A stretch of 64,000 bases of DNA, taken from the NCBI RefSeq assembly GCF_000247815.1, contig NC_021674.1, forward strand, positions 30,698,420 to 30,762,419, given 5' to 3'. Position numbers and translations under genes: made by a program. Shown here one piece after another: positions 52,351-64,000 of the stretch; the first letter of the stretch is position 1; each line of letters opens with the position of its first letter. Source of the DNA: Ficedula albicollis (Eukaryota > Chordata > Aves > Passeriformes > Muscicapidae). The notes under the pieces are model-generated. The model did not search any database, was not told where the DNA came from, and saw nothing but the letters and a program-made list of their open reading frames with translations.

Positions 52351-53687
52351 TGAAACCACAGAGTTTTCTATCTGCTGTGAGAAGAGGGTTGCAGTATCTT
52401 TGCTGTCTGTTTTATCTGTATTGCCCCAGATTATGGGACTGGGCTTTGGAAAAGGGAGGCATCCTTTCCTAAGGTTGGTTTCGTTGTTTAGAGAAGATTA
52501 GGGAAGACTGCATCTAGCATGACTGTAAAAAAATACCTATAAGAAATTAAATGGATTCTGGATAGACTCATACAGGTCTCATAAGGTCCAAGTAGCTGCC
52601 TGTGCTGATTTGCTTTCTGGAGAGAGAAATGACTTCCTGTTGTCAGTAGTTACTTTGGATAACAAGACACAGTTAAGAATTTTAACTAACCACTATGTGC
52701 AGACTTTCATGCCAGGTTATCTCTGTGTTGTTTGCAATGTTAATCCTACAAATGAGTGGTCAGTTGGGTCTCACCAAGGTGAGAAGACCAAAGTCAGGAG
52801 TCCCACTGGTGCTGTGATGCATGGCTGAGCTTTGAGGTAGTCAGCCAGTAGGGTGGGATGAGAGCTGCTGAAATGAAGCAGCTTGCTAATCTAGCACAGC
52901 TTGCTATTTTCATCACTTGTGCTACGTACAGCACTGTCTAGATTTAAATAAAAATGTAAAGACTGGTCCTGGAGGATAGAGGAGAGGGTGTTTCTCACAG
53001 ACAAGGAAGACTGGGCTAAGAGTGGAAGGAGCAGGATATGGGTCCCAATGTGGAAGGTTTCCTGTTTCAGGACACCAGATAGTGAAGGTGAGGATACAGG
53101 GCTCCTGTGGTGCTTTTGTCTGATCTGTGTGCGTGCGACCTTGATCGGGGCATCTCTCTCTTTGTGCCTCTCCTTTTCCCCATGACATTGCTGTGCTGTG
53201 GTGCTCCTTGCAGCAGAGGAGGTGTTGTGGGAAGTAAATTCCTGTAGCAAAACAGGACTGTAGCAGCCCATGGCAGCTGCACACACTGGCAGCACAACGC
53301 TGGCGGCTCACCACCCACTGTACATGGCTACATAGGGGACAAGGCTGCTTGTGAGTCAGAAAGCAGATTATGAGAGAGCTCCCTAGCCCTGACAGCCTTT
53401 CCAAAACAAGCCAGCATTTGAGATTTGATCAGGTTGTGCTATTCACAGATGCTAAACTGCAGTGGGGAAGCCGAGTTTGCTTGTGTCTTGCATAGTAGTG
53501 TTGTCCTGTGAAGTCTAGGATAGTCAGCTTTCTCAATTGTTGCCTGAGCAACTTGTGTGAGATCTGCTCACTCAATGCTCCCCTGTTCTGCAGATGCTGG
53601 TTTGTTTTTAAGCTGGCCACTGATTTCTGTGCATTGATGCCTTAAGTTTTAGCCTTCATATTTTCCAGATTCTGTGCTGCATTAGTA

Positions 53688-54072
53688 TGTAACTCTGAAC
53701 TTCATATAAAGTGTTAGCAAGTTCTCTTCACAGTTTAGTTAGACAAAACAATCAATTTCCAGCCTGAGAACCAAGGACACCTTTGCAGCTTCAGGCCCAA
53801 AAAGTGTAAACAACAGCAAATTGAGGAGAGCAATCTGGGAGGATTGGACTTCATTACCTTAACTATAATTGGACAAATTAACCCCAAAATGTAAATGGAC
53901 CAAAACTTGTAAGTGAAAACTCATGATGCACCATCCATCTTGGGTCCACCTTGGGTGGAGCCACGGCTCTTGTGCTGCCCAAGGTGTATCCTTTGAAGAC
54001 CTTTTAATAAATACCTACTTTATTCCTTCAACACTGTCTAGCCTCTGTTCTAGGTAGCCTCTTTAGACATCA
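53688..54072 (+). mobile_element. solo-LTR-like segment, plus orientation
   Basis: The stretch from about tgtaactctgaacttcatat (53688) to ttctaggtagcctctttaga near 54070 has LTR character. It has a long leader, a cttgggtccaccttgggtgg block, an AATAAA signal at 54006-54011 followed about 60 bp later by an ..agaca/tca end, and no coding capacity. It strongly resembles LTR sequences I associate with songbird endogenous retroviruses. I could not find matching target-site duplications, so both edges are approximate. Confidence 0.55.
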
Positions 54073-54417
54073 GCATGAGTCCACTCTAAGAGGAGCCTTT
54101 CTTTGCCTTTCATCCATATTGGATTGAGCAGCCTCCTGACAGCATCGCCAGTTTCTAATTTAGGGGTTTTTTTTTCCCTCTCTATTTATCCCACAAGTAA
54201 AAAGCTTCCAAGTGCATCTCTGCTATCCTGGGATGCTCTGACTTGATCACTGGTGAAAGAAACATCTCTGCCTTCTGGAGGCATCTGGGTTTGATGGGAA
54301 CCTGCAGCAATCTTACAGCATTGCAAGGGCCAAGTATCCCTTGCTGAGCTATGCCCAAGCAGGACTGCACAGTGACAGTGAAAGGAGAGACTGTGGCCTC
54401 TCTGTTGAGCTCTTCTG

Positions 54418-54526
54418 CTCTTGTAAGGAGGAGCCCTAGTTTAGTTTTACCCTTTCTCAAGGCCAAAACTGGCTCTTGTAAGGAAGAGCCCTTGTTTAGT
54501 TTTACCCTTTCTCAAGGCCAAAACTA
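54418..54526. repeat. 55-bp direct tandem repeat, two copies
   Basis: Units begin ctcttgtaagga at 54418 and 54473 and contain gtttagttttaccctttctc. They differ at a few positions (gag/aag, cta/ctt) and are otherwise identical. Confidence 0.88.
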
Positions 54527-57085
54527 AAACAGACTTAAACCAAGCAGACCATAATTCTAAACTGTGAGAAGGTTTCTCACTCTCACTCTCCTAGCAGGAT
54601 AAGCATTTCTGTTCAGTTTATTTCCACTAAAACTAAGAAAATAGAGGTTATTGGGACACAAAGCAGCACTCCTTGGTGTTGACATTTTGCTGCTGTACTT
54701 CCCTCACTGCTGCCCTTCACGACTGTGAGCAGCATTAGCTTAGCAGCCCTTTGGTGCAGAGCATCTGCTCTGGCTCACAGCAAGGAGCTGCCTGCAGCCC
54801 AGCTTTGCTTTAGGGTGCCTGGCACGCTGGAGTAGGTTTGGCTGATTGGAATTGCTCCTAACTAGCTAATTCTGCTGCAAAGGCAGACTGCCCTGCCTTG
54901 TGTTTCACAGCAGCCACGAATTAACAAGGTTGGTGGAGGAGCTTTGCTTCAACATTGCCTCTTTACCCCTTTCATCACTGCTCTTGCCAGTGAGCTCTTC
55001 TAGAGTTAAGCTGTGTGTTGAGAGAGAAGAGTAATTGTCTATATTTGTTTGCTGTGTTTCTTGCCAGGGGATCCTGAAGCTCTCTATGTGCACAGAGGTT
55101 TTTTTTACCTTCTGAAAGCGTAGTAACTTGCTGCCTGCAACGTGGAGGCTGCTTAAAAGAGCATTTCTGATACAGGTGCTGGATTTCAAGACAGCTTTAA
55201 AAAGGTATTTGAGGAGCCTCTGGATGAGGACTCACCTTTGGAACTGGGCTAAAAACTTAAAGAGCATCATAGCAGCTTAGGAAGCCAGAATAGCCAAATA
55301 CAACTTCCTTATAGCCAGCAGGAATGCTGCTTCCCTGTGAGTATAAGAGGCACCTTGAAAATTATCATCCTTTCTGGAGCTCCCTAAAGGTGCCTGTGCA
55401 GGGCTCATATCACAGGTCTCTCCTCCAAGATACCTCCCATCTCAGGAGTACTGGAGCTGTTCAGTTCCTAGTTCTGGGGAACAGGAGCACCAGCTCGTTT
55501 AAATAAACTTTGTTTTGCCTTTAAGCCAGGGAAAAAGAACAGAAAGAGAAAAGGTTGTGTTGTTAGCAGTGAGGTGTTACAGACTGAACCCCTGCTTTTG
55601 TGGTGAGCCTGCCTTTTGTATGTAACCTCCTTGAACAAGTGTGAACTCCCCAGTAGGCATTGGAGGCCAGAACTAATGTCTGGCTCTGTAATTGCTGTTG
55701 ACCTTCCTTTGTTTTCATATCCATTGGGAACCTTGGGGAATAACTGACCCCTGGTGTAGTTCTCTATACCTTGTAGTGATGGGATAACCTGCTTCAGCTC
55801 TCTCTCCAGAAAACCCAGGAGCTCCATGACTACCTGTAGAGTTAATGCTCGTTAGGTGTTTCCTAGTGCCAGAGACAAGAGGAGAAAATGTAATCAATTT
55901 TTAATTGATAGACACTTTCAGACATTCCCTTTGCAAGATGGTAACATAGTCCCAGCGCCTGTCTCAGTGCAAATCAAGTAAATCCCATTTTCCAGCTGAA
56001 GAAGATTAAGTATCTTCTGCATCCTTGGCTGCCCTGCTCTTCCAGTGACCTAAGGAAGCCTCTTGAGCATCCCAGCCCGGTTCCTCTGTGACCCTGTCCA
56101 GCCCCAGACACTCCCGCAGTGAGGCCCAGGAGGGCACTCTCCTTGCAGCACATGTCCTTGCAGGTGGCTCTTTGTCCAGTTTCAGACCATTTCCTCTGTC
56201 CCAGCCCTATGCCTGGCACAGCTAGATGCAGTGAGGGAAGCTGCTTTCCCACCCCTCTCTCTCCTCCTCAGGAGACAGACTGCTGTGAGTACATGTGAAG
56301 TGGCTGTGCCATTTTTCAATCCTTCTTTTTTCTGTCCTCTCCCCTTTTTCCCTTTCTTTTCCCTATATCACCAGCTGGCCTAGATTATAACGTGAGATCC
56401 CACTGGCTTTAATTAAGGATCAGATGTGACTGAAGAAATGGGATAGCAGATAGGATGGAGATGACACATGCATGGCACCAGGTCTAATCAGGCAGCTTCT
56501 CACATTATTCTCACTGTGAGGTGGGAGACGTGTGAGCCAAAGACAAGTCAGCACTTGAAGCACTCGCAGAAACACATCCCCAGGAAAGCCATCTGTAATG
56601 AGCTGACCATGCCACTCAGCACAGCAGCCTCAGCTCAGGCAAGGGCTGCTTTTAATTCACCTAAGTGCAGCCAAGGGCCCAGAGACTTAGAGCTGAGAAC
56701 AAGGTACCTTGAAAACAGTCAGCCACGTCAAACAAAGGCTGCCAGGTGGAGGGGATGATGGGGATAACTGTACATGGGATACTCAGATGCATTTGTGCCC
56801 CCTGGAGATGGGACACTGCATGCCCAGCTGTGGGACAGTGCGTGCACCACCTTCATCTGTGGTGAAGATGGAGATGTCACTCGTGTCACAGAGTTGTTGA
56901 GTCTTGCTGGGGTCAGGCTATGGTGTGCTGGAGCCCTTCCCAGCATAGCTCTGTTCAGGGCAGCAGGGATGCTGAGTGACCCGTGGTTGTTGGTGGACCT
57001 GTGTCTGTGGTGCTGCAGATGCTGGATATTGCACTTGTTGGGCTTTTGGGCCTGGCTGTGCTTGGCAACTCGATGGACCTTTACA

Positions 57086-57217
57086 GGAGGCAGATGCTCT
57101 GTCAATGTGTAGGGCATAGAAAGTGTTTGTGGAAGAGCACTTGCTTTGAGGGGAGGCAGACGCTCTGTCAATCTGTAGGGCACAGAAAGTGTTTGTGGAA
57201 GAGCACTTGCTTTGAAC
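57086..57217. repeat. 66-bp direct tandem repeat, two copies
   Basis: Units begin ggaggcaga at 57086 and 57152 and contain aaagtgtttgtggaagagca. Only a few transitions and one g/c change separate them. Confidence 0.88.
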
Positions 57218-58255
57218 CTGGAGAAGGTCAGTTGTGATTGTGCTGAAGCTGCTATAAATCAGTTCTCCCTCTTTTGCATTCAGGCTAACAGCTGTTTTGT
57301 GTTCAGAAATCTTTTCTCATTTTAGATGGAGAGCTTCTGGTTATCCCAGTGCTGTAATACTTTAATTAAGAGTTTATTGCAAGTGAAACATGTCTGTCAG
57401 AGAGAGTGGAAATTTAAGTCCTCTCTCATTGCATTAAATAAGAAATCACCCAAACAGTACCAATCCAACTTTCTCCTTACTGTGCCTCAACCATGCCTAA
57501 ATCATGAGGTTCCCATAAATTTTTACAAGTGCTGAAGAAGTGCAAAAGACATAGTAGTCTGCCTTTGCTAAGGAGGTGAACACGCATCACCATTCCCATT
57601 CTCTCACTACTGGCAGAGAAGCTGACATGGATAGATGTGACTCACCTCCCAACACCCCAAGGGAATTGTTGCCAGAGATAAAAATAGGACCCAGAGTCCC
57701 TGTAGCCTGTCTGTGATGTGTTGTACTGATGTATTTGGGAGAGGCCCTCCAAAACCCCTTCAGGTCTGTGGGGAGAACCTGTGCAGATCCCTCCATCTAA
57801 ACACAGAGTCCTCGATAATCCTGCCAAACACTGACAAGAAGAAATGACTGCTTAGGAACTCACCTGCCTGCTCAGGGAGCGCATTTTATGCGGTATAAGG
57901 GAACAGTCATTCTGATTAGATCTGAGGATTGAATCCAAGCCGTGATACAGATGCTGGCATTGCACTTCTCACATGAGAGAGCAGAGCTTAGTAGCTCCTC
58001 CAAGCAGTGCTCAGTGTGGGATGAGTACTAGCTAAAGGTTACCCCTACTCATGAAGCGGGGGGGAGGTAGAATGTGGCTCCAGCCCAGTCAGAAGGGAAT
58101 ATTGGATGACTGCTGCTTTTGGTGTGATGGATCCTGGCTTCAACCCCTTGGAAACCATAGGTCCCTGTCTTGTCAGAGGCGGTCGGGGTGGCCATGCTGG
58201 ATGAGGCAGCTGTTGGCTGATGGCACCCCTGTCTGTTGCTCTGTTGGGTCTCCAG

Positions 58256-58525
58256 TCCCCCCCGTGGTGGAGCCAGCCTTCCAGGACGTGCGGCAGGGCA
58301 CGGGGCACGGCGTCACCCTGCGCTGCACCATGCTCAAGGGCAGCCCCATGAAGGTGGCCACCTCCGTCTGGCGCTTCAACGGGAGCCTGGTGGCGCAGCC
58401 CCCGGCCGAGCAGCAGGACTACTCGGAGCTCAGGGTGGACAGCGTCAGCCGCGACACCAGTGGCAGCTACGAGTGCAGCATCTCCAACGACGTGGGCGTC
58501 TCTGCCTGCCTCTTCCAGGTGTCTG
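58256..58525 (+). CDS. MDGA1: MDGA1 coding exon h: Ig6
   Basis: The exon starts TCCCCCCCGTGG after gggtctccag, completing a Phe codon, and ends CAGGTGTCTG before gtaagt. It is 270 bp with 89 complete codons. It reads PPVVEPAFQDVRQGTGHGVT..CLFQVS, about residues 537-625, a whole Ig domain. The first cysteine is in TLRCTML, the tryptophan in SVWRFNG, and the second cysteine in SGSYECSISND. NGS is a possible N-glycosylation site. The loop after WRF is shorter and less proline-rich than the mammalian one as I remember it. Codon third positions are very GC-rich with many CpG, more than in the other exons. Both edges are phase 1. Confidence 0.95.
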
Positions 58526-61500
58526 GTAAGTCACAGGATGCGCAGCAGAGCAGGCTGGTGGGTGGGGTCGTGGCAAGCTTGCTCCTCGTGAGCTGGTGCC
58601 AGCGCAGTGCACCTCTACTGCTTCCTCTGTGCCCAGCATTCTGTTCAGGAGGAGTGATTTTCCGTAAAGCAGGGAGATCTGTCTCCATTCAGGCAGACGG
58701 ACCTGGAGCAGCTAAGTGCTGCAGCCACTGTTACATTCTAGTAGTGGACTAAAACTCAAGGCTGCCATGAGCTTTCAAGCTTGGACAACCTGTATCATCG
58801 ATAAGTATTGACCAAGGGGTAGTGAAAAGCTCTGTACATCCCTCCAACAGGCTCCAAACCATTTGATTTCCTCTTTAAAAGCAAACAAACAAAAACTGCA
58901 CTATGTATTCCTGTGCCTTCCCCATGACTCCTGTCTATCTTCATCTCACAGTGCTTTCTAGAAAAAAGCATGAGATGGGAATGGACTCTGGCACAGAGTG
59001 GATTTGCTATGCACAGTTTTCTTTGAATCCATCATCCACTCTAACAGGACTCCTCTCCAGCACCTGCAACTGCAAAGAGGGATGGCAGAGTTATAGCATC
59101 TAAAATTGTACATCTGACCTGGCCTCTCCAGCTGATCATTAAATCTGCTTTTCCCATGACCCCAGAACTGACTTGGGCACAATTTTCTAGAAAAGCTCTC
59201 CCATGAAGTTGCCTTAATAAGCAATAAATTCAGTTCAAATTCTTGGGTTTGAGTCCAGGACCAATTTATAATACATTTCATTCCTGGGTTGAAAAAATGA
59301 GAGTAAATAACATCCAGAAAGGCCTGATTTTGAAGCAAGCTTTCCTAGGGTTTGGAAAAGCTCAGGTATGCTGTAAGTCTGGGATGCTTACAGAAATGGG
59401 GGAGCCCAAACTACTTCTGCTATTTGGGTCCCTTTTCAGGACCTTGTTCTCACCTCTTGAGATTTCCTGGCATTTGTCTGGCAGCGAATTTTGCCTGAGC
59501 CCTCTCTGCCCTCTCTACCCTTTTCATATGCTTGTAAGTCTCACATCACTAAGTGATAGCAAACCATATCCCCCTATGAGCCATCACAGACAACTGCATC
59601 CCTGTCAAGCCTGGGAATGCTCCCAGGAATTTCTTGCTGGTGGCAACAAATAATACATATTGGCACCTGATGTGCCATGCTGTGCTGGAGATAAAATCCC
59701 CTCAGCAGAAAGGATTCATGCCTAGAGAGCACTGATCAGGAAATCAGCAGGCCTTTATTTTTCCTGCATCCCTTCTCCTTTACCAAGACATTGACATCTG
59801 ATGGTAGCTGTTCAACTCCAGACATCTCTGCTTGTTCCTGGACAGTTATAAATTAATTAGACCTTCTGAGCCTGTAGAGCAACCTGAAAAATGTTCCAGT
59901 GACTAGACTGCTCTACTTGGACTCAGAACTGCTGGAGTTTTAATTCCCATCAGCCACAACCTTCCTATTTGAGCAGAGAAAATGGCATGGACTCTTTATT
60001 TCTGTTTCTTCTCTGTGGAGAAAAAAAATACCATAAACTTTCCTGTGCAACAGAAAGTGACTCATTTTTGACTGTGGGGTGTTCAGGTGCGCTGAAAATA
60101 CAGTACATGTATCTGACCAGGATGGGATTATTTTCTTCTATGGATGAGTGATTAACTTTCCAAGATGTTTTGGAAGGGTAGTGAAACATCCAGCCCATTC
60201 CTCTTGAGGAAGCTATGAGGGCAGCCCATACTGTTCATCATCTGCTCCCTCACTAGCCACAAGCACAGAAGAGCCTGAGAGAGAGATGTGGATAGTCTTC
60301 AGCTCTTCCCATCACCTGTAAGCAAAAGACAAAACTTTCCAACAATAGTAAAAGCTTCCAGAAGGAATTTCTGAAAGTATTTTGGTATGCAGCTTTTCTG
60401 TCAAAAAGCGCTTTTTTTTCTAGCTTCTATTTCCATCTTGGAGTCAATTAATAATGAATTAATATCATGCAAGATGATGATTATCATCAGTTCTGATTTT
60501 ATTTTGAAATCCATTATAAAGCTTGACTTCCATAGTCAATACAAGTTGAATAAGCAGCAATTAGTCTCTGAGGTGGTTCTGAACTTCTTGCTTGCGCAAG
60601 AATTCAAGTCAATAAAAATAATAAGAGAAAAAGGACTTGGAAATAAATATCAATATTGTACATCTGAGTTCATAAAAAATAAACATTGAATCCTGTCGAA
60701 CCTAATTATAACCACACAAAATGGCAGGGCCTGTGATTCAAGTGGAAAGGTGCAGCAGACATCCTGAGGAGATGGGAACCTGTTCTGCTCTCCAGCATCC
60801 CTTGCTGCCCAGGCATCTTTCTGGTCTCTGCTGGCTCAGACTGGACCTGAACCCCGATACTTGAGCTTTCATTCAGGTCCAGTTTCTGCCTAGCTCAGGA
60901 CCCACCGAAAATTGAAGTTCACTGAGTGAAATTATCGTAATTTCAAATAGGGCAAAACCATTTGTGGGTAAGGACTCGAGTTGCCTGTGCTCCCTGTGCA
61001 TTAGGCTGCCAGCTGCTGGGCTGCATGGCAGGAGCCTTCAAATTCTGTTTGGTAGTGATTCAGGACAGAAACTGCTGGGGAAGTGACGGGAAGTCCCTTC
61101 TGCTCTGAACCGCTCGTTTTCTCTCTGGTGCGTCTTTCCTTCTGTTTCCCTTCTCTTGCTGCACTTTGTTTTTAAGGAGAGACGTGGGTTTAAAAAAGAC
61201 ATCTCTGCCCCTGCCAAAGCTCCCACTGCTTTTAGCCAGGCTGAGGTCAGTGTCCTCTTTGCTGCCGAGTTGACTGTTGTGTTACAAAGAGGCTGGAGCA
61301 CTGTGTTGCCAAGGCAGGGGAGATGCAGAAGGAGCAAGGTCTCCTTTTTAATGCCATGGTCTCTGTGTGATAAATAACACTTTTCCTATGACCTACTGGC
61401 CAAATGATCTTTCCTCAGCGTTTGTTAGCAGGAGTCTCTGTAAAGCAGCAGATGAAACGGGAGAAATGCCAGTTTAAAGCTGTTACTTCAATCTAAACTA

Positions 61501-61818
61501 CAAAGCAAGAGAGAAGAGATTAGAGCTAGTTCCAGCTGGAGAGCTGAAGTTGTTCCCACCTTCTCAGGTGCTGGTTGTGTCCCACTGGTGTTGCAGGGCT
61601 GCTAATCCTCCCAACAGTTTAGGCTGGAAAGCAGTAGTGATTCACAGAAAAGAGTGGCACATTTGTGTGACACTAAAGGCGTCCATTGTGTTAGAGGCAG
61701 GTCGATAAGCTGGGTGAGTGGAGCTCTTCCACTCTCACCACGTCTCTTTGTAATTTTTTGTTCCCCTTGATCCCACTCTTTTACTTTCCTCCCTCTTTTT
61801 TCTTTTTTTCCCCTCCAG
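58526..61818 (+). other. MDGA1: intron between Ig6 and FN3
   Basis: A 3,293-bp phase-1 intron with donor gtaagt and acceptor ttttttcccctccag. It is ordinary sequence with an AT-rich part at about 60.4-60.7 kb. No recognised element. Confidence 0.85.
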
Positions 61819-61970
61819 CAAAAGCTTATAGCCCAGAGTTTTACTATGACACTCCCAACCCCACCTTGAGCCAGAAGCAATCCAAGAATTACTCTTACGT
61901 CTTGCAGTGGACCCAGAAGGAGCCTGATGCAGTGGATCCCATCCTCAAGTACCGCCTGGAAGTCCGGCAG
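61819..61970 (+). CDS. MDGA1: MDGA1 coding exon i: start of the fibronectin type III domain
   Basis: The exon starts CAAAAGCTTATAGC after cccctccag, completing Ala, and ends GTCCGGCAG before gtaagg. It is 152 bp with 50 complete codons. It reads [27 protein letters not shown], about residues 627-676. It covers the linker after Ig6 and the first strands of FN3, with the domain's tryptophan in [14 protein letters not shown] is a possible N-glycosylation site. Exit is phase 0, so the FN3 domain continues in an exon beyond the window. Confidence 0.95.
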
Positions 61971-62629
61971 GTAAGGTTCCTTCTCCTGGAGCCCCAGCAT
62001 GTGGGCTTTCAGGAGGCAATTACAGCAAGGTTTCCTTGCTGATTAAGAGCTGAAAGTGATGAAATTGGCAGATCCTGATGGTCTTGCACCTTCCCCATTG
62101 AATGGAAGAGACAGGCCAAGTGCACAGCTCGGTGTTCATTTTTTTAACTCTGGGGCTGTGTACAGTTGAGGTCTTCCAAAGCCCTGCAGCCCCCATTGGG
62201 CTGGTCATGCTCAGTGTTTTGAATGGGGTTTTAGTGGGAACAGTGCCTTATGATCATTAGTTGGTGGTATAGATTTTGTAGGCCAAAAATTCAAGTGAGT
62301 GGAATTCCATCCTCCTCCCTCGTATGGAAAAAAGGGAATAAGCTGAAGAGCTCTCCAGGCAGGAACTGCAGGAAAAAGTCAATGGCTGTTTGTGTTGCAG
62401 AAGGGCTTTCATCCTGCCACACTAACTAAGCTATTTGGACTATATGAACTCTGCAGGGGAAGAGAAGTGGGTTTCAAGGTTTCTGGGTTTGAAGGGAAGT
62501 CATACTGTGGGTTGGGGGCTGGGAGAGAGAACTGAGTGAAATCTGAAGACATCATTGGTTGGAGAAGGTTAGGGAAAAGAGATTGATGCTTTTAAAGAGC
62601 ACATTATCTTAGCAGGATTGCCAGGTACT

Positions 62630-63260
62630 TTCATCCACACCTAGCAAAGCGCCCGCATTCAACATTTTTGAAAAACGGGGACACATAAAATTGGTGGTTC
62701 GTGCCGTTCAGTGGTAGCTGGGGAGCAAATGCATTTTGCAAGGAAAATTTTATTTACTGTAGATAGAAAACAAAATAATTAAAAAGATTCAAGTGTCTCT
62801 TTCCTCTAGTTCTGCACAGTAGGCTCCAGTTTTATGTCTCCGTTTGATTGTGAGCTCTCTGGGGTGGGACAGCCTTTGTTTGTTACTCACACCGCATGGA
62901 GCACGTTGCCAGTACTTAATAATAATACAGGACCCGGGGGAGCCTCTAATAATGAAGGCAGTTTGTCATAGTAGATCTTCCCTCTGAGCCAAGTTTCGCC
63001 ATTATCAGCACTGCAACTCCATGAACAAATTCGTGGGTTTTGTCCTTCTCCAGTAAGTTGAGGTATTTTTCCTTTTTGCACAGCGTCTAAAAGTTGTCTT
63101 GGTTCTAGCCTTCACTGAGCTCCTACTAAATGGGATCAAAAAAAGGGAAAAGCGCTTTTCTGCTTTAAGTTACGACATGAAGGAAGCTGAGTGCCATGCA
63201 AATTTAAACACCGACACCCAGTTTGGTTCATACCCCTTTGGTTACTGCTGTTAATGTTTT
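62630..63260. promoter_or_regulatory. candidate conserved noncoding block in the FN3 intron
   Basis: The segment keeps CpG (aaagcgcccgc, gtggttcgtgccgttc, gtttcgcc) in an AT-rich setting. It has an octamer ATGCAAAT at 63197-63204 and contains an old repeat-derived piece. The texture suggests constraint, but conservation was not tested. Confidence 0.25.
62846..62928 (+). mobile_element. ancient SINE/L2-type 3'-tail remnant
   Basis: The order gattgtgagctctctggggt, gggacagcctttgtt, then ggagcacgttgccagtactt followed by AATAATAATA parallels the widely known 3' end of MIR/CORE-SINE and L2/L3-type elements of amniotes: a tgtgagctcc..ggg..aggga..gtct stretch, then a ..cagcgcctagcac..-like stretch, then an A/T-rich tail. 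An element this old that is still recognisable in a bird intron may have been retained by selection. Confidence 0.45.
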
Positions 63261-64000
63261 GTTTGTTTAGTCAGGACATATTTGTGACTATTGAGTGCTG
63301 TGTTTTAGAGACCCTGCTGTAGCCCAGTCATATGTATGGGAAAGCTTTTATAAATGGCTGCAGGTATCATCACGCTGGCCTGGAACTGAATAAGGAAAGG
63401 CAGAGAGGAGGAGAGAAGAAAGCTTTGTTCCCACTTCTGTCAAGCACAAGAGGGAAACACTTTTTTGTGATACTACTGTAAAAAATTAACCCTGTCCTGG
63501 CTGAAAGGAAGACTCGTTGGGAAAGGTTTTCATGGTATTGCCTCGTCCTGGCTTTTCTCCAAAGAAAACACTGTCATTTCATGGTGATGTCTCCACCCAT
63601 GAGCCATACCGAGGTCTTATGGTGCCCTTTTCATTTCCTTGTTGCAGAGGATCCCATCCTTTCTCACATCCAGCCTGCATCTTCCCCTGTTCACTGCTGC
63701 CTTCCTGGTGTTTCCACTGTGACGCCTCACTTGGGCTCCAAGCAGCCTTGTGACATCTTCTGACCTTTCACTCCTTCCCTTGTTCCATCACCCTCTCCCA
63801 TGTCCTGCAGATTCTGCTGCTTTATCACACCTTCTTCTCTGTGCTGGAGCACCTGGGCTAAGCTGTGCGTCCTTCTGTTCCATCACTGGACTGAAAACAT
63901 AGGGATTTTAGTGAATATAACTGAAAAGCTCAAAAGCCTGAAAGTGTTACTGGCTGGAGAGCCCTTAAGAAAGGGGATTTGTCTGTCTGAGTGTGGAGCT

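Larger units (their letters stand above)
61971..64000 (+). other. MDGA1: intron inside FN3, runs off the window
   Basis: At least 2,030 bp after donor gtaagg, with no next exon reached. It contains the SINE/LINE-tail-like remnant at 62846-62928, within a longer AT-rich block with CpG at 62630-63260 that looks like conserved noncoding sequence. The final 600 bp is CT-rich and unremarkable. Confidence 0.85.

Overview
The window is vertebrate nuclear DNA, most likely from a bird and plausibly a songbird. It holds the central part of one gene on the + strand, MDGA1 (MAM domain-containing glycosylphosphatidylinositol anchor protein 1). Nine internal coding exons with consensus splice sites join in frame and encode about 650 residues: six immunoglobulin-like domains and the start of the fibronectin type III domain. 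The signal-peptide exon and promoter are not seen and should lie upstream. The rest of the FN3 domain, the MAM domain and the GPI-attachment signal should lie downstream. The bird call is inference. It rests on the absence of mammalian SINE/L1 material, low repeat content, one decayed CR1-type LINE fragment, two LTR-like segments that resemble those of songbird endogenous retroviruses, and G-homopolymer or GC-minisatellite tracts.

Layout. Bases 1-14056 are intronic or upstream sequence with a minus-strand LTR-like segment, AT-rich stretches that look like regulatory DNA, a 341-bp tandem duplication and a long T-rich tract. Exons a and b (14057-17099) encode Ig1, c and d (21401-24506) Ig2, e (29082-29351) Ig3, f (29737-30066) Ig4, and g (34285-34578) Ig5. 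The intron before exon g contains a tandem duplication of 958 bp with no difference seen. A 23.7-kb intron follows (34579-58255). It contains a CpG-rich 25-bp minisatellite interrupted by 1,203 consecutive G, a second G run of 92 bp, a CR1-like fragment and an LTR-like segment. Exon h (58256-58525) encodes Ig6, and exon i (61819-61970) starts FN3. The last 2 kb are intron and carry a remnant resembling the 3' tail of old amniote CORE-SINE/L2-type elements.

From knowledge of the family, MDGA1 is a GPI-anchored neuronal surface protein. It binds neuroligins in cis through its N-terminal Ig domains and blocks neurexin binding, which restrains synapse formation. Every Ig domain here is one exon, or a pair of exons, flanked by phase-1 introns, so whole domains could be skipped in frame. 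I found no second protein-coding gene, no RNA gene and no prokaryotic or viral gene system. The most unusual features are structural: the kilobase poly-G inside a minisatellite, and at least ten two-copy tandem duplications of 26 to 958 bp.
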